From: an uncultured Aeromicrobium sp.
Lineage (GTDB): Bacteria; Actinomycetota; Actinomycetes; Propionibacteriales; Nocardioidaceae
NCBI RefSeq assembly: GCF_946221465.1
Contig: NZ_CAMJVP010000043.1
Coordinates: 1-17,467, forward strand
Direction: 5' to 3'
Length of the DNA: 17,467 nt
The notes beneath the pieces were generated by a model that made no database searches, was not told the DNA's origin, and was given only the letters and a program-made list of their open reading frames with translations. Numbering within the stretch: position 1 is the stretch's first letter; every line of letters starts with the position of its first letter. Shown piece after piece: positions 1-8,152 of the stretch. Made by a program: the position numbers and the translations under genes.

Positions 1-2
1 CC

Positions 3-143
3 CCCTATGCGGTGCGCCAGCACGAGGACCTGACGCTGGCGCACGACGCCGGGCGGCAGGCCAAGTACCTCGAATCGGCCTTCAACAGCGAACGCGCGAA
101 CGCGCGCAAGATCATCGCCGACACGATCCGCAACGCCGACTGA
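3..143 (+). CDS. Phage head-tail connector/minor head protein, C-terminal part
   Basis: Open from the window edge to a TGA at 141-143; only the last 46 residues are visible. The segment PYAVRQHEDLTLAHD followed by GRQAKYLESAFN is typical of the C-terminus of HK97 gp10-like or related head-tail joining proteins of actinobacterial siphoviruses, where a Y-A-V/I-x-Q-H-E motif is followed by a lysine-containing G-x-A-K-Y/F-L-E motif. It precedes the tail terminator gene by 12 bases, the usual position for this class. The role, connecting the capsid portal or adaptor ring to the tail, is inferred from these motifs and from gene order. The 5' part lies outside the window. Confidence 0.6.
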   Translation, partial: PYAVRQHEDLTLAHDAGRQAKYLESAFNSERANARKIIADTIRNAD

Positions 144-155
144 GAGGAACCCCTC

Positions 156-602
156 ATGCGCAACCGGTTCCTGCAGGGCGTCGCGCTCCACCTGTCCATG
201 CACGGCATCGGCACCTACGCCGAGGACGGCCTCTATGCCGACGGCGACCTCGGGATCGTTCTCCATGCCCGCCCGCAGTCCCCGCCGGACGTGATCAGCC
301 TGTCGGCGTACACCGTCGACGACGACCCGAGCCTGTCGGACACGACGCTCGGCCTACAGGTATGGGTCCGCCGCGACAGCCAGGACCCCACCGTCACCAG
401 CGGCACCGCCGACGCCGTCTTCGACCTGCTGCACGGCGCACACGACTTCCGCCTCCCCTCACCCGACGACGAACCCGGCGTGTGGGTGGTGCAGTGCCTG
501 CGCCGCTCACAGGTGTCCGGCGGCCAGGACGAGAGCGACCGCTGGGCTGACATCCAGAACTTCTACGTGACCATCCACTACCCGAGCGCCCACCGCATCT
601 GA
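156..602 (+). CDS. Tail terminator (minor capsid protein family)
   Basis: 148 residues, starting at ATG 156 after a GAGAGG ribosome site. It resembles the phage tail terminator/minor capsid family common in actinophages. An N-terminal helix (FLQGVALHLSMHGIGTY) is followed by an acidic loop, a strand IVLHARP, a P-D-x-x-x-L-S-A-Y-T-V strand, then LGLQVWVRRDSQDP, a DAVFDLLHG helix and a C-terminal FYVTIHYPS strand. Tail terminators form the hexameric ring that stops tail tube polymerisation and joins the tail to the head. Its place between a connector gene and the major tail gene supports this. No motif is catalytic. The family assignment is made from sequence pattern only. Confidence 0.75.
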   Translation: MRNRFLQGVALHLSMHGIGTYAEDGLYADGDLGIVLHARPQSPPDVISLSAYTVDDDPSLSDTTLGLQVWVRRDSQDPTVTSGTADAVFDLLHGAHDFRLPSPDDEPGVWVVQCLRRSQVSGGQDESDRWADIQNFYVTIHYPSAHRI

Positions 603-612
603 GGAGATCACC

Positions 613-828
613 ATGGCCGCGCCCAAGAACGAGAACCACACCCCCGAGAAGCCGGACGCCGAGGAGGCCGAAGCGCAGGCAGCGCAGGAGGCTTCCTCCG
701 TCGACGCGCCCGCCCAGCCCAAGCCGAAGGGGCAGCGCGCCACCCACCGCAACCCCTACGGCGACGAGGTTCACGTCCGCGAGGACCTCCACAGCTTCGT
801 CGAGTCCCGCGGCTACACGCGCCTCTGA
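613..828 (+). CDS. Small phage structural-region protein, unknown function
   Basis: 71 residues, ATG 613 preceded by GAGGAGATCACC. The first ~35 residues are charged and Ala/Glu/Lys/Pro-rich and probably disordered. The C-terminal part, THRNPYGDEVHVREDLHSF then VESRGYTRL, looks conserved and ends in an R-x-L terminus. Small proteins of this form occur between the tail terminator and major tail genes in actinobacterial siphoviruses. I do not recognise a named family. It sits 10 bases after the terminator gene and 43 bases before the major tail gene, so it is co-transcribed with both. Confidence 0.6.
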   Translation: MAAPKNENHTPEKPDAEEAEAQAAQEASSVDAPAQPKPKGQRATHRNPYGDEVHVREDLHSFVESRGYTRL

Positions 829-871
829 GACCAGCACATCACCCGAGCACGCCCCGAAGGAGCGAAACACC

Positions 872-1375
872 ATGCCCGTCACCACCAAGACGCCCCTCGG
901 GGCCGTCACCCTCAACCGCAAGTGGCGCGTCGACGTCAACATCTCAGCCACCGGAGCACCGACGTGGGTGCCACTGCGCGGCATCGGCGAGTTCACACCC
1001 ACCACCGAGTACACCACCCAGGACACCAGCGACTTCGACTCCGAGGGCTTCCAGTCCACGACCGTCACCGCGCTCGGCTGGGGCCTGGAGGCCACGGTGC
1101 AGCGCAAGACCCTGGCCGAGGACCCCGAAGCCTACGACGCCGCACAGGAAGCGCTCCGCCTCGCCTCAGAGGTGATGGGCCTGGGTAACGTTGTCGAGAT
1201 CCGCTACTACGAGGACAACGGCCCCACCGGGCCGAAGGTCCAGGCCTACCAAGGCCGGGTCGGCGTGCAGTGGTCGGAGGCCGGCGGTGACATGACCGCC
1301 AACTCGACCGCGACGCTGACGCTGTCCGGGCAGGGGCGGCGCGTGTCGATCCCGCACCCAGCCCTCGACGACTGA
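872..1375 (+). CDS. Major tail (tube) protein
   Basis: 167 residues; ATG 872 has a GAAGGAG site upstream. The sequence has the pattern of the siphovirus major tail protein: an N-terminal TPLGAVTLNRKWRVDVN strand, a W-V-P-L-R-G-I-G-E-F segment, the T-x-D-T-S-D-F-D-S-E-G motif with a following long loop, W-G-L-E-A-T-V-Q-R-K, a central helix (YDAAQEALRLASE), then V-E-I-R-Y-Y and a G-x-x-x-T-A-N-S-T-A-T-L-T-L-S-G-Q-G C-terminus. It polymerises into the tail tube around the tape measure protein. It is a normal length for the family and lies just upstream of the chaperone genes, as expected. Confidence 0.88.
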   Translation: MPVTTKTPLGAVTLNRKWRVDVNISATGAPTWVPLRGIGEFTPTTEYTTQDTSDFDSEGFQSTTVTALGWGLEATVQRKTLAEDPEAYDAAQEALRLASEVMGLGNVVEIRYYEDNGPTGPKVQAYQGRVGVQWSEAGGDMTANSTATLTLSGQGRRVSIPHPALDD

Positions 1376-1389
1376 CCCTCACCCCTGAC

Positions 1390-1429
1390 GACTGCGGGGC
1401 CGGTCTCGGCTGGACCCGGCCCCGCAGTC
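1390..1429 (+). terminator. Strong hairpin after the major tail gene
   Basis: A perfect 14-bp inverted repeat (GACTGCGGGGCCGG at 1390-1403, its complement at 1416-1429) with a 12-nt loop lies in the 92-base gap between the major tail gene and the tail chaperone gene. No T-run follows, so it may be a partial terminator or an mRNA 3'-end stabiliser. Either would make the abundant major tail protein message more plentiful than downstream messages. Confidence 0.7.
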
Positions 1430-1467
1430 ACCCCCTCGCCCAGCCGACCTCACCAGCCGGAGGAACC

Positions 1468-1899
1468 ATGGCGTTCAAGCGTCTCGCCACACTCGAACCA
1501 CTCAAGCTACCGATCGGCGATCGCATCTACGAGATCGAGCCTGTCGACGCCGACCTCGGCCTTTTCCTGACCGAGTTCTCCGCGGCCATGGCAGCAGCGA
1601 GGGTCGAGCAAGAGGCCACCGGCTCGGCTACCGTGCATCCTGCACAGGCCGAGCGGCTGCAGCAGATGAGCCAGCAGCTGCAGGGCGAGGACACGCTCGC
1701 GCGGATGCTCGGGGCCGACACCCTCGCCCAAATGCGCGCGGACGGGGTCCCCTGGAAGACCATCCAGCTCGTCGCGCACACCGTCATGACCTGGACCGTG
1801 TCGGGCCTCGAGGAGGCCGAAGTGTTCTGGAACTCCGGCGGCCGCCCAAAAGCACCGAACCGCGCACAGCGCCGACAGAGGGCCAAACCCAAGGGGTGA
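1468..1899 (+). CDS. Tail assembly chaperone (gpG-like)
   Basis: 143 residues; ATG 1468 follows a CCGGAGGAACC ribosome site. The start, FKRLATLEPLKLPIGDRIYEIEPVDADLGLFL, matches the tail assembly chaperone family that lies between the major tail and tape measure genes in long-tailed phages. The middle is helical and Gln/Glu-rich, and the end is basic (RAQRRQRAKPKG). These proteins bind the tape measure protein and recruit major tail subunits, and they are not in the mature virion. The stop codon is overlapped by a -1 frame ORF (1896-2138) that probably supplies the T domain. Confidence 0.82.
   Translation: MAFKRLATLEPLKLPIGDRIYEIEPVDADLGLFLTEFSAAMAAARVEQEATGSATVHPAQAERLQQMSQQLQGEDTLARMLGADTLAQMRADGVPWKTIQLVAHTVMTWTVSGLEEAEVFWNSGGRPKAPNRAQRRQRAKPKG
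1888..1899 (+). promoter_or_regulatory. Candidate -1 programmed frameshift site
   Basis: The last four G-frame codons read CCC AAG GGG TGA. At AAGGGG a tRNA on GGG can slip back one base and still read GGG, moving into the frame that codes the T domain. The slip lies directly before the zero-frame stop, which is common for these sites. No convincing downstream pseudoknot was made out by eye. Confidence 0.5.
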
Positions 1900-2138
1900 C
1901 CTGGGCTCGCCTCCTCAACTCGTGGGAGTCGGTCGCCGCCGACTTGCACGAGCGGTACGGCATCGATGTCGAGGACGACCAGCTCATGCTGTCGCGCTCG
2001 TGGTTCTGGCTCGCTGACCGGATCAACGCACTGCTCGCCACCCCGCCCGTACTGCAGTACCGCACCAGCAAGAAGTCCCTGCTCATCCCCGCTACCCGCA
2101 TCCAGTGGGCGCTGAGCCCCCCGAAGCTGAAGGAGTGA
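1896..2138 (+). CDS. Tail assembly chaperone T component (-1 frameshift extension of gpG)
   Basis: 80 codons in the -1 frame relative to the G-like gene, beginning at the bases that encode its stop. The sequence WARLLNSWESVAADLHERYGID then SWFWLADRINALL and KSLLIPATRIQWALSPPKLKE is the usual second part of an actinophage chaperone. It is open upstream only to the overlap and ends 1 base before the tape measure ATG. It can be made as a G-T fusion (1468-2138) by a -1 slip at AAGGGG (1891-1896). Alternatively it starts at GTG 1896 in the GTGA overlap. Gene order and the frame relation fit the conserved lambda G/GT arrangement, so the fusion is the likelier reading. Confidence 0.7.
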   Translation: MTWARLLNSWESVAADLHERYGIDVEDDQLMLSRSWFWLADRINALLATPPVLQYRTSKKSLLIPATRIQWALSPPKLKE

Positions 2139-2139
2139 C

Positions 2140-4455
2140 ATGGACCTCGGCGAACTCGTCGGATCACTCCGACTCGAGGACTCCCAGTTCGGGCAGGTGC
2201 TGTCCAGCGCGCTGGACAAGCTGTCGGGCTTCGGGAGCGGCGGCGCGAAACTCGCCGGGGTCGCTGGCGCCACTATCGCGCTGGCGCTGGGTACGTCGAT
2301 CGCACAGAACCTGACCATCGACGAAGCCAACGACCGCATGGCTGCAGAGCTCGGCGCGTCAAGCGAAGAATCAGCCCGCTACGGCAAGCTCGCCGGTGAC
2401 CTGTACGCCCAGAACTACGGCGAGTCGATGGGTGCGGTCAACGAAGCGATCGCCGCGGTGGTCTCATCCATCGGCGGCATGCACGACGCTTCCGACGAGG
2501 CACTATCTGACGTGACGGCGAAAGCGATCAACTTCGCCGACGTCTTCGAGGTCGACATCGCCCGAGCAACGCAGGTCGCCGGGCAGCTGATCAGCACCGG
2601 CCTGGCGGGGGACGCTGTCGAGGCCTTCGATCTGATGACCGCCGCATCCCAGCGAGTCCCGGCCGCGCTTCGCGAGGACATCCTCGACGCGGCCGACGAG
2701 TACGGGCAGTTCTTCTCTACGCTCGGCTACTCCGGCCAGGAAGCGTTCGGGCTGCTGGTCGCCAATGCCGAAAAGGGCATGTACGGCATCGACAAAGCCG
2801 GCGACGCGATCAAGGAGTTCACGATCCGCGCCACTGACATGTCGAGCGCTTCGCAGGACGCCTACGAGGCGATCGGCCTGGACGCGGAGGAGATGTCGAA
2901 CAAGATTCTCGCCGGAGGGGCCACCGCTCGTGAGGGAACGCAGCAGATCATCGACGGGCTGCTGGGGATCGAGGACCCGGCTACCCGCGCAAATACGGCG
3001 ATCGCTCTTTTCGGCACTCCGATCGAGGACCTCAACACCACCGAAATCCCAGCATTCCTTGAGTCCCTGCGTGGCGGCGGGGAGGCCATGGACGGCTTCT
3101 CCGGTGCCGCCGACCGTATGGACAAGACCCTCAACGACAACGCCTCGTCGACGCTGTCGAAGTGGAAGCGGCAGGCCGAGCAAGCGTTCCTCGGGCTGGG
3201 CAACTGGGCCATCCCAATGATCGATGAGACCGCACGTGCGGTGGACGAGTGGCTGCAGCCACTCGGCGGAGGGGCGGCGGCCGCAACGGTCCTCGCGGGT
3301 GTGATCGGCACGGTACTGGTCCCCGCGATCATCGTCTGGGGCATCCAGTCCACGATCGCTGGCGTCAAAGCCGCCGCGGCGTGGACGATGGCGCAGCTCG
3401 GCGCGATCCGCGCAGCCGCCGGTCACGTCGTGTCCGTGGCGATCATCGTCGGCGGGTGGATCGCGATGGGCGCTGCCGCCATGGCTCAGGCCGCCCGCAT
3501 GGGCGCAGCATGGCTACTCGGCGTGGTCACCGGCGCAGCCCGCGCCACCGCTTCCATGGCGATCACGGTCGCGGCCGTGGTCGCCGGGTGGGTACTCATG
3601 GGCGTCCAGGCGATGGCTCAGGCCGCCCGCATGGCCGCCGCCTGGCTGATCGCACTCGGCCCGATCGGCATCGTCATCGCCGCGATCGCCGGCGTCGTCA
3701 TCCTGGTCATCAAGTACTGGGACGACATCGTGGCCGGCACCAAAGCCGCGTGGAACTGGGTGGTCGAGCAGGTCAAGAAGGTTCCTGGCCTGATCGTCGG
3801 GTTCTTCATGAACTGGACCCTGCCCGGTCTGATCATCAAGCACTGGGACCGGATCAGTGGCGCATTCTCCGCAGGCGTGAACGCCGCCGTCGGCTTCGTG
3901 CGCAGCCTGCCCGGTCGAGCGCTGGACGCCCTCGGCAACCTCGGCGGCCTGCTCGTCGGCGTGGGCGAGGACATCATGAACGGCCTGCTGCGCGGCATTG
4001 AACGCGGCTTCGAGTGGGTGCGGTCCAAGCTCGGCAGTGTCGGCAAGCTCATCCCCGGCTGGCTCAAAGACGTCCTCGGCATCAGCTCGCCGTCGAAGGT
4101 CATGCGCGACCAGGTCGGCCTATGGATTCCCGCTGGTGTCGCCGAAGGTGTCGAGGCTGGTGCGCGACGGTTCCTGCACCCGGCGCTGGACCGCATGGCC
4201 GAGTCGGTGTCGCGCCCGATCACTGCGACGGCCGCCTACGACGCCTCGGTCGCGGGTCTGGTCAGCGCCGGGAACCGTGTGGACATGCGCGCCTCGTCGT
4301 CGGGCCCATGGGGTGATCTCGCCGACGGTGCACGCGGCCCCCTGGTCGAGCAGCACATCCACCCGGCCCCCGGGATGGATGAGGAGACGATCGGCGACGT
4401 CGCCGGCGAACGCATCACGTTCGCGCTCGAGACGGCAGGGATGGGTACGTCGTGA
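2140..4455 (+). CDS. Tail tape measure protein
   Basis: 771 residues; ATG 2140 with AAGGAG six bases before it. It is the longest gene of the module, directly after the chaperones, and is mostly helical with Ala/Gly-rich stretches. The N-terminal ~300 residues (LAGDLYAQNYGESMGAV, then DVFEVDIARATQVAGQLISTG, then GEAMDGFSG) match the TP901-type tape measure core. Residues ~375-530 contain several strongly hydrophobic segments, including a duplicated MAQAARM(G/A)AAWL unit. The C-terminal third has WLKDVLGISSPSKVMRDQVG, a hallmark of these proteins. It sets tail length; at about 0.15 nm per residue it predicts a tail of roughly 115 nm (inference). It may also aid DNA passage through the membrane. 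Confidence 0.93.
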   Translation: MDLGELVGSLRLEDSQFGQVLSSALDKLSGFGSGGAKLAGVAGATIALALGTSIAQNLTIDEANDRMAAELGASSEESARYGKLAGDLYAQNYGESMGAVNEAIAAVVSSIGGMHDASDEALSDVTAKAINFADVFEVDIARATQVAGQLISTGLAGDAVEAFDLMTAASQRVPAALREDILDAADEYGQFFSTLGYSGQEAFGLLVANAEKGMYGIDKAGDAIKEFTIRATDMSSASQDAYEAIGLDAEEMSNKILAGGATAREGTQQIIDGLLGIEDPATRANTAIALFGTPIEDLNTTEIPAFLESLRGGGEAMDGFSGAADRMDKTLNDNASSTLSKWKRQAEQAFLGLGNWAIPMIDETARAVDEWLQPLGGGAAAATVLAGVIGTVLVPAIIVWGIQSTIAGVKAAAAWTMAQLGAIRAAAGHVVSVAIIVGGWIAMGAAAMAQAARMGAAWLLGVVTGAARATASMAITVAAVVAGWVLMGVQAMAQAARMAAAWLIALGPIGIVIAAIAGVVILVIKYWDDIVAGTKAAWNWVVEQVKKVPGLIVGFFMNWTLPGLIIKHWDRISGAFSAGVNAAVGFVRSLPGRALDALGNLGGLLVGVGEDIMNGLLRGIERGFEWVRSKLGSVGKLIPGWLKDVLGISSPSKVMRDQVGLWIPAGVAEGVEAGARRFLHPALDRMAESVSRPITATAAYDASVAGLVSAGNRVDMRASSSGPWGDLADGARGPLVEQHIHPAPGMDEETIGDVAGERITFALETAGMGTS

Positions 4456-5378
4456 CGATCCAGGACGACCTGACGGCTGCATCGGTGGACGTGGACAAGG
4501 AAGTCGGGCGCCCCACACGTGTGATCGTCGACGGCTGGGACCTCAACCAGTGGGACGCCGAACGTGGCGTCGCGTGGCGATTCCGCAGCATCACTGGGTG
4601 GCGGGCCGGGACACCGGTAAGGGTCCGTCAAGTGCCGCGCGAGAACGCTCACGGCTCCTACGCTCAGCGCGGCTACCGCGACGGCCGGATGATCACGATC
4701 CGCGGCGACATCATCGGCCACGAACCCGCCCAGGTCGGCGCCGCGCTTGACAGGCTGTCCGCGCTGCTCGCGGACGGCGGCTTCGGCCAATTCCGCTTCG
4801 ACGACGGCCGCGGCGACGACAAGACCGCGACAGTGCAGCTGTTCGCTCTCGACGATGGCGGCTGGAACAACACGCCCATCTGCTCGTATCAGATGCAGCT
4901 GTGGTCACCGGACCCGTACCGCTACGGCCACGTGTCGACAGGCAGTACAACCTTCCCGTCGATTCCCGATGGTGTCGGGCTGGTGTTCCCGCTTTTCGCG
5001 CCTGACGGGGTGCTGGATTTCGGTGCGACCGCCGACATTTCACAGGGCCTGGTGACCCTGGAGAACCCTGGCACCGCACCAGCTACTCCGACGTTCGAGA
5101 TCACCGGCCCGACCCCGGCGTCCGGGTTTGTGATCATCGACACCGCGACCGGTGCACGTATCGAGTTCCTGTCGGTCGTGCCCGATGGCGCGGTCCTGCG
5201 CATCGACGCCGCTGATGGGTCCGCGCTCATCAACGAGGTCGCCGACAGGTCCGGCGACCTGATCGTCGACACGTGGCCGAGCGTCGCGCCGGGCACATCG
5301 GCGACGTTCTCGTTCCAGCCCCTCGCCGAATCCAGCGACGCCACGCTGACCGCGTCGGTGACAGCGACCTACTACTAA
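4452..5378 (+). CDS. Distal tail protein (Dit-like, Sipho_tail family)
   Basis: 308 residues from GTG 4452, overlapping the tape measure stop by 4 bases (GTGA). The first ~160 residues form the Dit N-domain: VIVDGWDLNQWD, the G-x-R-D-G-R-M-I-T-I-R-G segment, LSALLADGGFGQFRF, and a conserved QLWSPDPYRYG motif closing the domain. The second half (LVTLENPGTAPATPTFEITG onward) is a beta-sandwich of the kind found C-terminal in Dit proteins, which can bind carbohydrate. Dit hexamers form the hub at the end of the tail tube. Position straight after the tape measure gene supports the call. The sequence ends in a T/S-rich strand followed by YY. Confidence 0.85.
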   Translation: MTIQDDLTAASVDVDKEVGRPTRVIVDGWDLNQWDAERGVAWRFRSITGWRAGTPVRVRQVPRENAHGSYAQRGYRDGRMITIRGDIIGHEPAQVGAALDRLSALLADGGFGQFRFDDGRGDDKTATVQLFALDDGGWNNTPICSYQMQLWSPDPYRYGHVSTGSTTFPSIPDGVGLVFPLFAPDGVLDFGATADISQGLVTLENPGTAPATPTFEITGPTPASGFVIIDTATGARIEFLSVVPDGAVLRIDAADGSALINEVADRSGDLIVDTWPSVAPGTSATFSFQPLAESSDATLTASVTATYY

Positions 5379-5391
5379 CCCGGAGGAACAC

Positions 5392-6312
5392 ATGGCTCTG
5401 CTCACTGGCCTGTTCGCGGCCCGAAACTCGGCCGGCACCGGCACGAGTCCACGCGGCGCACGGCGAGCGCTCGGCGGCCTCCTGGCCCGCGATGGCGCCG
5501 GACCGGTCGTGCGCACAGGCGTGCTTTTCGACAACGGCTCCCCCGTCGTAGCGGGGACAGGGTCGTGGACAGTCTCGGTCCGCCCGTTCACCGCGGTAGC
5601 GAAGTACACCGACGCCAACGGACCAGTGGTCTTCGCCAACGACGCGCCCGCGAGTATCACCATCCCGCCCGCGCCGGGCTCGGGATCACGGATCGACATC
5701 GTGTATGCGCTACACCCCCTCATCTCCGCCGATGGTGGCTCGGGCACCAGCGTCACGCCCGGTCTCGGCGTCGCCTCATCAACGGCGTCCGGCTCACCGA
5801 CACCACCGACCATCCCGGCCGGTGCGGTGGAGATCAGTCGCGCCACGATCACCGCCGGCATGACCTCCTCGGCCGATGCGGCGTGGTCGCTGCCGCAGTG
5901 GACTGTGGCGAACGGCGGCGTGATCCCGCTGGGGTCGGGGCGCTTCCTGGCCTGGGACGGGACCGACTGGTACGAGCTCGCCAGTGCGCGCCGTGAGGGC
6001 CCGTGGACGCCCACCCAGCTATACAACGGATGGCAGCGCAACACCGGCACGCACGCGCTCCGAATCTGGCGTGAAGGTGAATTCATCATCTGGGAGGGCG
6101 GGATCTATGGAGGCGGGACGAACACCCGCGCCTTCACCCTGCCCGAGTGGGCCCGCCCCAGGACCAAGCCCGTCATACGCGTCAGGAACTCAGGCCCGTC
6201 CCCCGACGGCGTCCTCGACATCTACGCCAACGGCGACGTACACCCCCGGGGGTCCGATCCCGGCGTCATCGACGTGTCGCAGCTCATGTGGTGGGTCGGC
6301 CGGGTCTACTGA
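5392..6312 (+). CDS. Minor tail/baseplate protein
   Basis: 306 residues; ATG 5392 after CCGGAGGAACAC. The N-terminus (residues 1-40) is Arg/Gly/Ala-rich. It is followed by a jelly-like beta region (VLFDNGSPVVAG, SWTVSVRPFTAV), a strand pair GSRIDIVYAL, a Ser/Pro/Thr linker and PAGAVEISRATITAGM. This N-terminal half is like the virion-attachment part of receptor-binding or fibre proteins in many siphoviruses. The C-terminal ~110 residues (GWQRNTGTHALRIWREGEFI to WWVGRVY) look like a compact beta head domain that could contact the host surface. The exact role, baseplate spike or receptor binding, is inferred. Confidence 0.65.
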   Translation: MALLTGLFAARNSAGTGTSPRGARRALGGLLARDGAGPVVRTGVLFDNGSPVVAGTGSWTVSVRPFTAVAKYTDANGPVVFANDAPASITIPPAPGSGSRIDIVYALHPLISADGGSGTSVTPGLGVASSTASGSPTPPTIPAGAVEISRATITAGMTSSADAAWSLPQWTVANGGVIPLGSGRFLAWDGTDWYELASARREGPWTPTQLYNGWQRNTGTHALRIWREGEFIIWEGGIYGGGTNTRAFTLPEWARPRTKPVIRVRNSGPSPDGVLDIYANGDVHPRGSDPGVIDVSQLMWWVGRVY

Positions 6313-7478
6313 TGTACCGCTGGCTTTTCGGGCACCTGCGCACCGGGAAAATCACCCGCACCGTCAGCATGGTCGGCGGACAGTGGACCGTCGTCTACGA
6401 CGACACCGACACCCTCTCGGCCAAGTTTCCCCTCGGCGCCCTGGACGCACCCCGCGACGTCGCCGAGTGGCACAGCTTCGACGCCGACACCGCCCCCGCA
6501 CGCCAGTACGCCGTGTGCGAATGGGTCGGCGATGACGGGCGTCTCATCCAGGTCGCCGGCGGGCCCATCTGGACCCGCAGCCACTCCGACGACAGCGACG
6601 AACTCACCATCGGCGCGGGCGGTCTGGAATCGATCTTCGACCACCGCCTCGTCCTGCCAGTCATCACCGCCGGGATGCGACCAGAGCTACAGGTCCTCGC
6701 GTGGCAGTCGGCCGAGCTTGGTCTGATAGCCAAGCGTCTCGTCCAGGCGGCGACCGCGATGGCCGGCGGTGAGCTACCGCTGGTCCTACCCTCCGATGAT
6801 GACCTCGGCGGGCCCGGCGCCGCACACGAGCGCACCTACCCCGGTTACGAGCTCGGCAAGGTGGGTGAACGCCTGCGGCAACTGGCCGAGGTCGAGGACG
6901 GCCCCGAAGTCCAGTTCGTGCCGCGCCGCCGGGCCGACAACCCGACCTACATCGAGTGGGTCATGCGGGTCGGCACCAGGCGCACAGGGATGATGCTCGC
7001 CCAATCGGGCCGACCCTGGATCCTGGATCAACGCGTTCCCCTCTCGCCGGTCGTGGCAATCAGCACCGACGAGACCGCCGGCGGGATCGTGACGCAGGCG
7101 TTCGCCGCCGGACAGGGCGAAGCCGAAGGCAAGCCGATCGAACATGCCACCTCGACCTTCCTCACCGGCCTGGGCTACCCGGCACTGCAGGCGGTAGTCG
7201 GCGGCACGGACACGGTGACACAGCGTTCCACGCTGCAGGCGCACGCGCGCGGGCTCCTGGCCCGGTCCGACCGGCCACTGCGCACCCATACCGCGAAGGT
7301 CGCCGCCGACGCGTTCTGGAAGCTCGCGCCCGGCTACCGGCCGGGCGACTGGTTCGAGGTCCGCCCCCGTGACGATCACCGATTCCTGAGGGGGGCACAG
7401 CGCATGCGCTCACTACAGGCCACCGGAGGCGGGGACACCGTCTCAGTGCAGATGGCACCCGTGAAGGGGTCGATCTGA
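6312..7478 (+). CDS. Minor tail protein, tail-hub (Gp37/Gp27-like) type
   Basis: 388 residues from ATG 6312, which overlaps the previous stop (TGATG). The frame is open farther upstream, but the junction start is preferred because it fits the overlapping pattern of the module. The start MYRWLFGHLRTGKI with WTVVYDDTDTLSAKFPL, PIWTRSHSDDSDELTIGAGGLESIF and a late APGYRPGDWFEVRPRDD segment follow the pattern of actinophage minor tail proteins related to Siphovirus ReqiPepy6 Gp37. These form the hub below Dit, equivalent to gp27 or the N-domain of Tal. No peptidase motif was seen. It overlaps the next gene by one base (TGATGG). Confidence 0.72.
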   Translation: MYRWLFGHLRTGKITRTVSMVGGQWTVVYDDTDTLSAKFPLGALDAPRDVAEWHSFDADTAPARQYAVCEWVGDDGRLIQVAGGPIWTRSHSDDSDELTIGAGGLESIFDHRLVLPVITAGMRPELQVLAWQSAELGLIAKRLVQAATAMAGGELPLVLPSDDDLGGPGAAHERTYPGYELGKVGERLRQLAEVEDGPEVQFVPRRRADNPTYIEWVMRVGTRRTGMMLAQSGRPWILDQRVPLSPVVAISTDETAGGIVTQAFAAGQGEAEGKPIEHATSTFLTGLGYPALQAVVGGTDTVTQRSTLQAHARGLLARSDRPLRTHTAKVAADAFWKLAPGYRPGDWFEVRPRDDHRFLRGAQRMRSLQATGGGDTVSVQMAPVKGSI

Positions 7479-8134
7479 TGGCGGGCGGATTCCCGGCGTC
7501 GCAGCCGGACGGCATCGAGGGGCTGAGACGCACCATCGCCGCTCTGCAGCGTGACGTCGCCGCGCTCAAAGGAACCGCCGGCATCATGTCGGCGGTCATC
7601 GGCTCAGGTGGCGTCACCGTCGTCGACGAGGATCGAGAGCCTCAGGTGCATGTCGGGCAGATGGCGGCCGGGGGCTACGGCGTCGAGACCCGGGTCGGGG
7701 ACGCGTGGGTGCCGCTGGCGGCTCTGGCTGGTGGTGCGAACGCGGCCACGGCCTCCGGGCAGGTCGAGATATCGTCCGGGACCGGTCTGGGCACGTCCGG
7801 GTGGCGCGTCCACGGGCCGACCGTGCGGTTCACGACGTACACGGGGCGCTTCATCGTGCTGCTGGTCGTCTCGCAGGTCAGCATGGCGTGGGCCACCGCG
7901 CACGCCTCCTACCGGCTCTCCGGCGCGCAGGACCGTCAGCCCGACCGAGCCCGATCAGCCCGGATGAGCACCAAAGACGCTGACGCGTCGGGGTCGCTGG
8001 TGTACGCCGAGATGGTCCAGGGGCAGCCGGGAGAGGTGGAACTGTCGATGGCCTACGAGACCCTCGGCACGGCGTTCGATTTCCCCGGGACAGCAAGCTA
8101 CGCCGGTCGCAGCGCGATCGTGCTCCCGTTCTGA
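7478..8134 (+). CDS. Minor tail/baseplate protein with N-terminal coiled coil
   Basis: 218 residues; ATG 7478 overlaps the previous stop by one base. Residues ~12-32 (DGIEGLRRTIAALQRDVAALK) form a short coiled coil, then a Gly/Ala-rich strand region (GGVTVVDEDREPQVHVGQMA, GYGVETRVGD) and a beta-rich C-terminal domain from ~95 onward (WRVHGPTVRFTTYTGRFIVLLV, ELSMAYETLGTAF). A coiled coil followed by a small beta domain is typical of trimeric baseplate accessory or adhesin proteins downstream of the tail hub. No enzymatic motif is visible. Confidence 0.55.
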   Translation: MAGGFPASQPDGIEGLRRTIAALQRDVAALKGTAGIMSAVIGSGGVTVVDEDREPQVHVGQMAAGGYGVETRVGDAWVPLAALAGGANAATASGQVEISSGTGLGTSGWRVHGPTVRFTTYTGRFIVLLVVSQVSMAWATAHASYRLSGAQDRQPDRARSARMSTKDADASGSLVYAEMVQGQPGEVELSMAYETLGTAFDFPGTASYAGRSAIVLPF

Positions 8135-8152
8135 CACCGCGAGGGAGGCCGC

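Noticed and set aside
394..1107. Long minus-strand open frame across the tail terminator and major tail genes
   Set aside because: Val/Gly/Arg-rich shadow of well supported + strand structural genes, typical of GC-rich DNA.
2503..3426. 307-codon minus-strand frame inside the tape measure gene
   Set aside because: Antisense shadow; no motif and the + strand gene is clear.
3249..4750. Long Arg-rich + strand frames inside and after the tape measure gene
   Set aside because: Out-of-frame shadows of tape measure and Dit with very biased Arg/His content.
5040..6089. 349-codon minus-strand frame
   Set aside because: Antisense to the Dit and minor tail genes; no ribosome site and no family pattern.
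6147..6312. Upstream extension of the tail-hub gene
   Set aside because: It would overlap the preceding minor tail gene fully; the TGATG start at 6312 fits the operon style.
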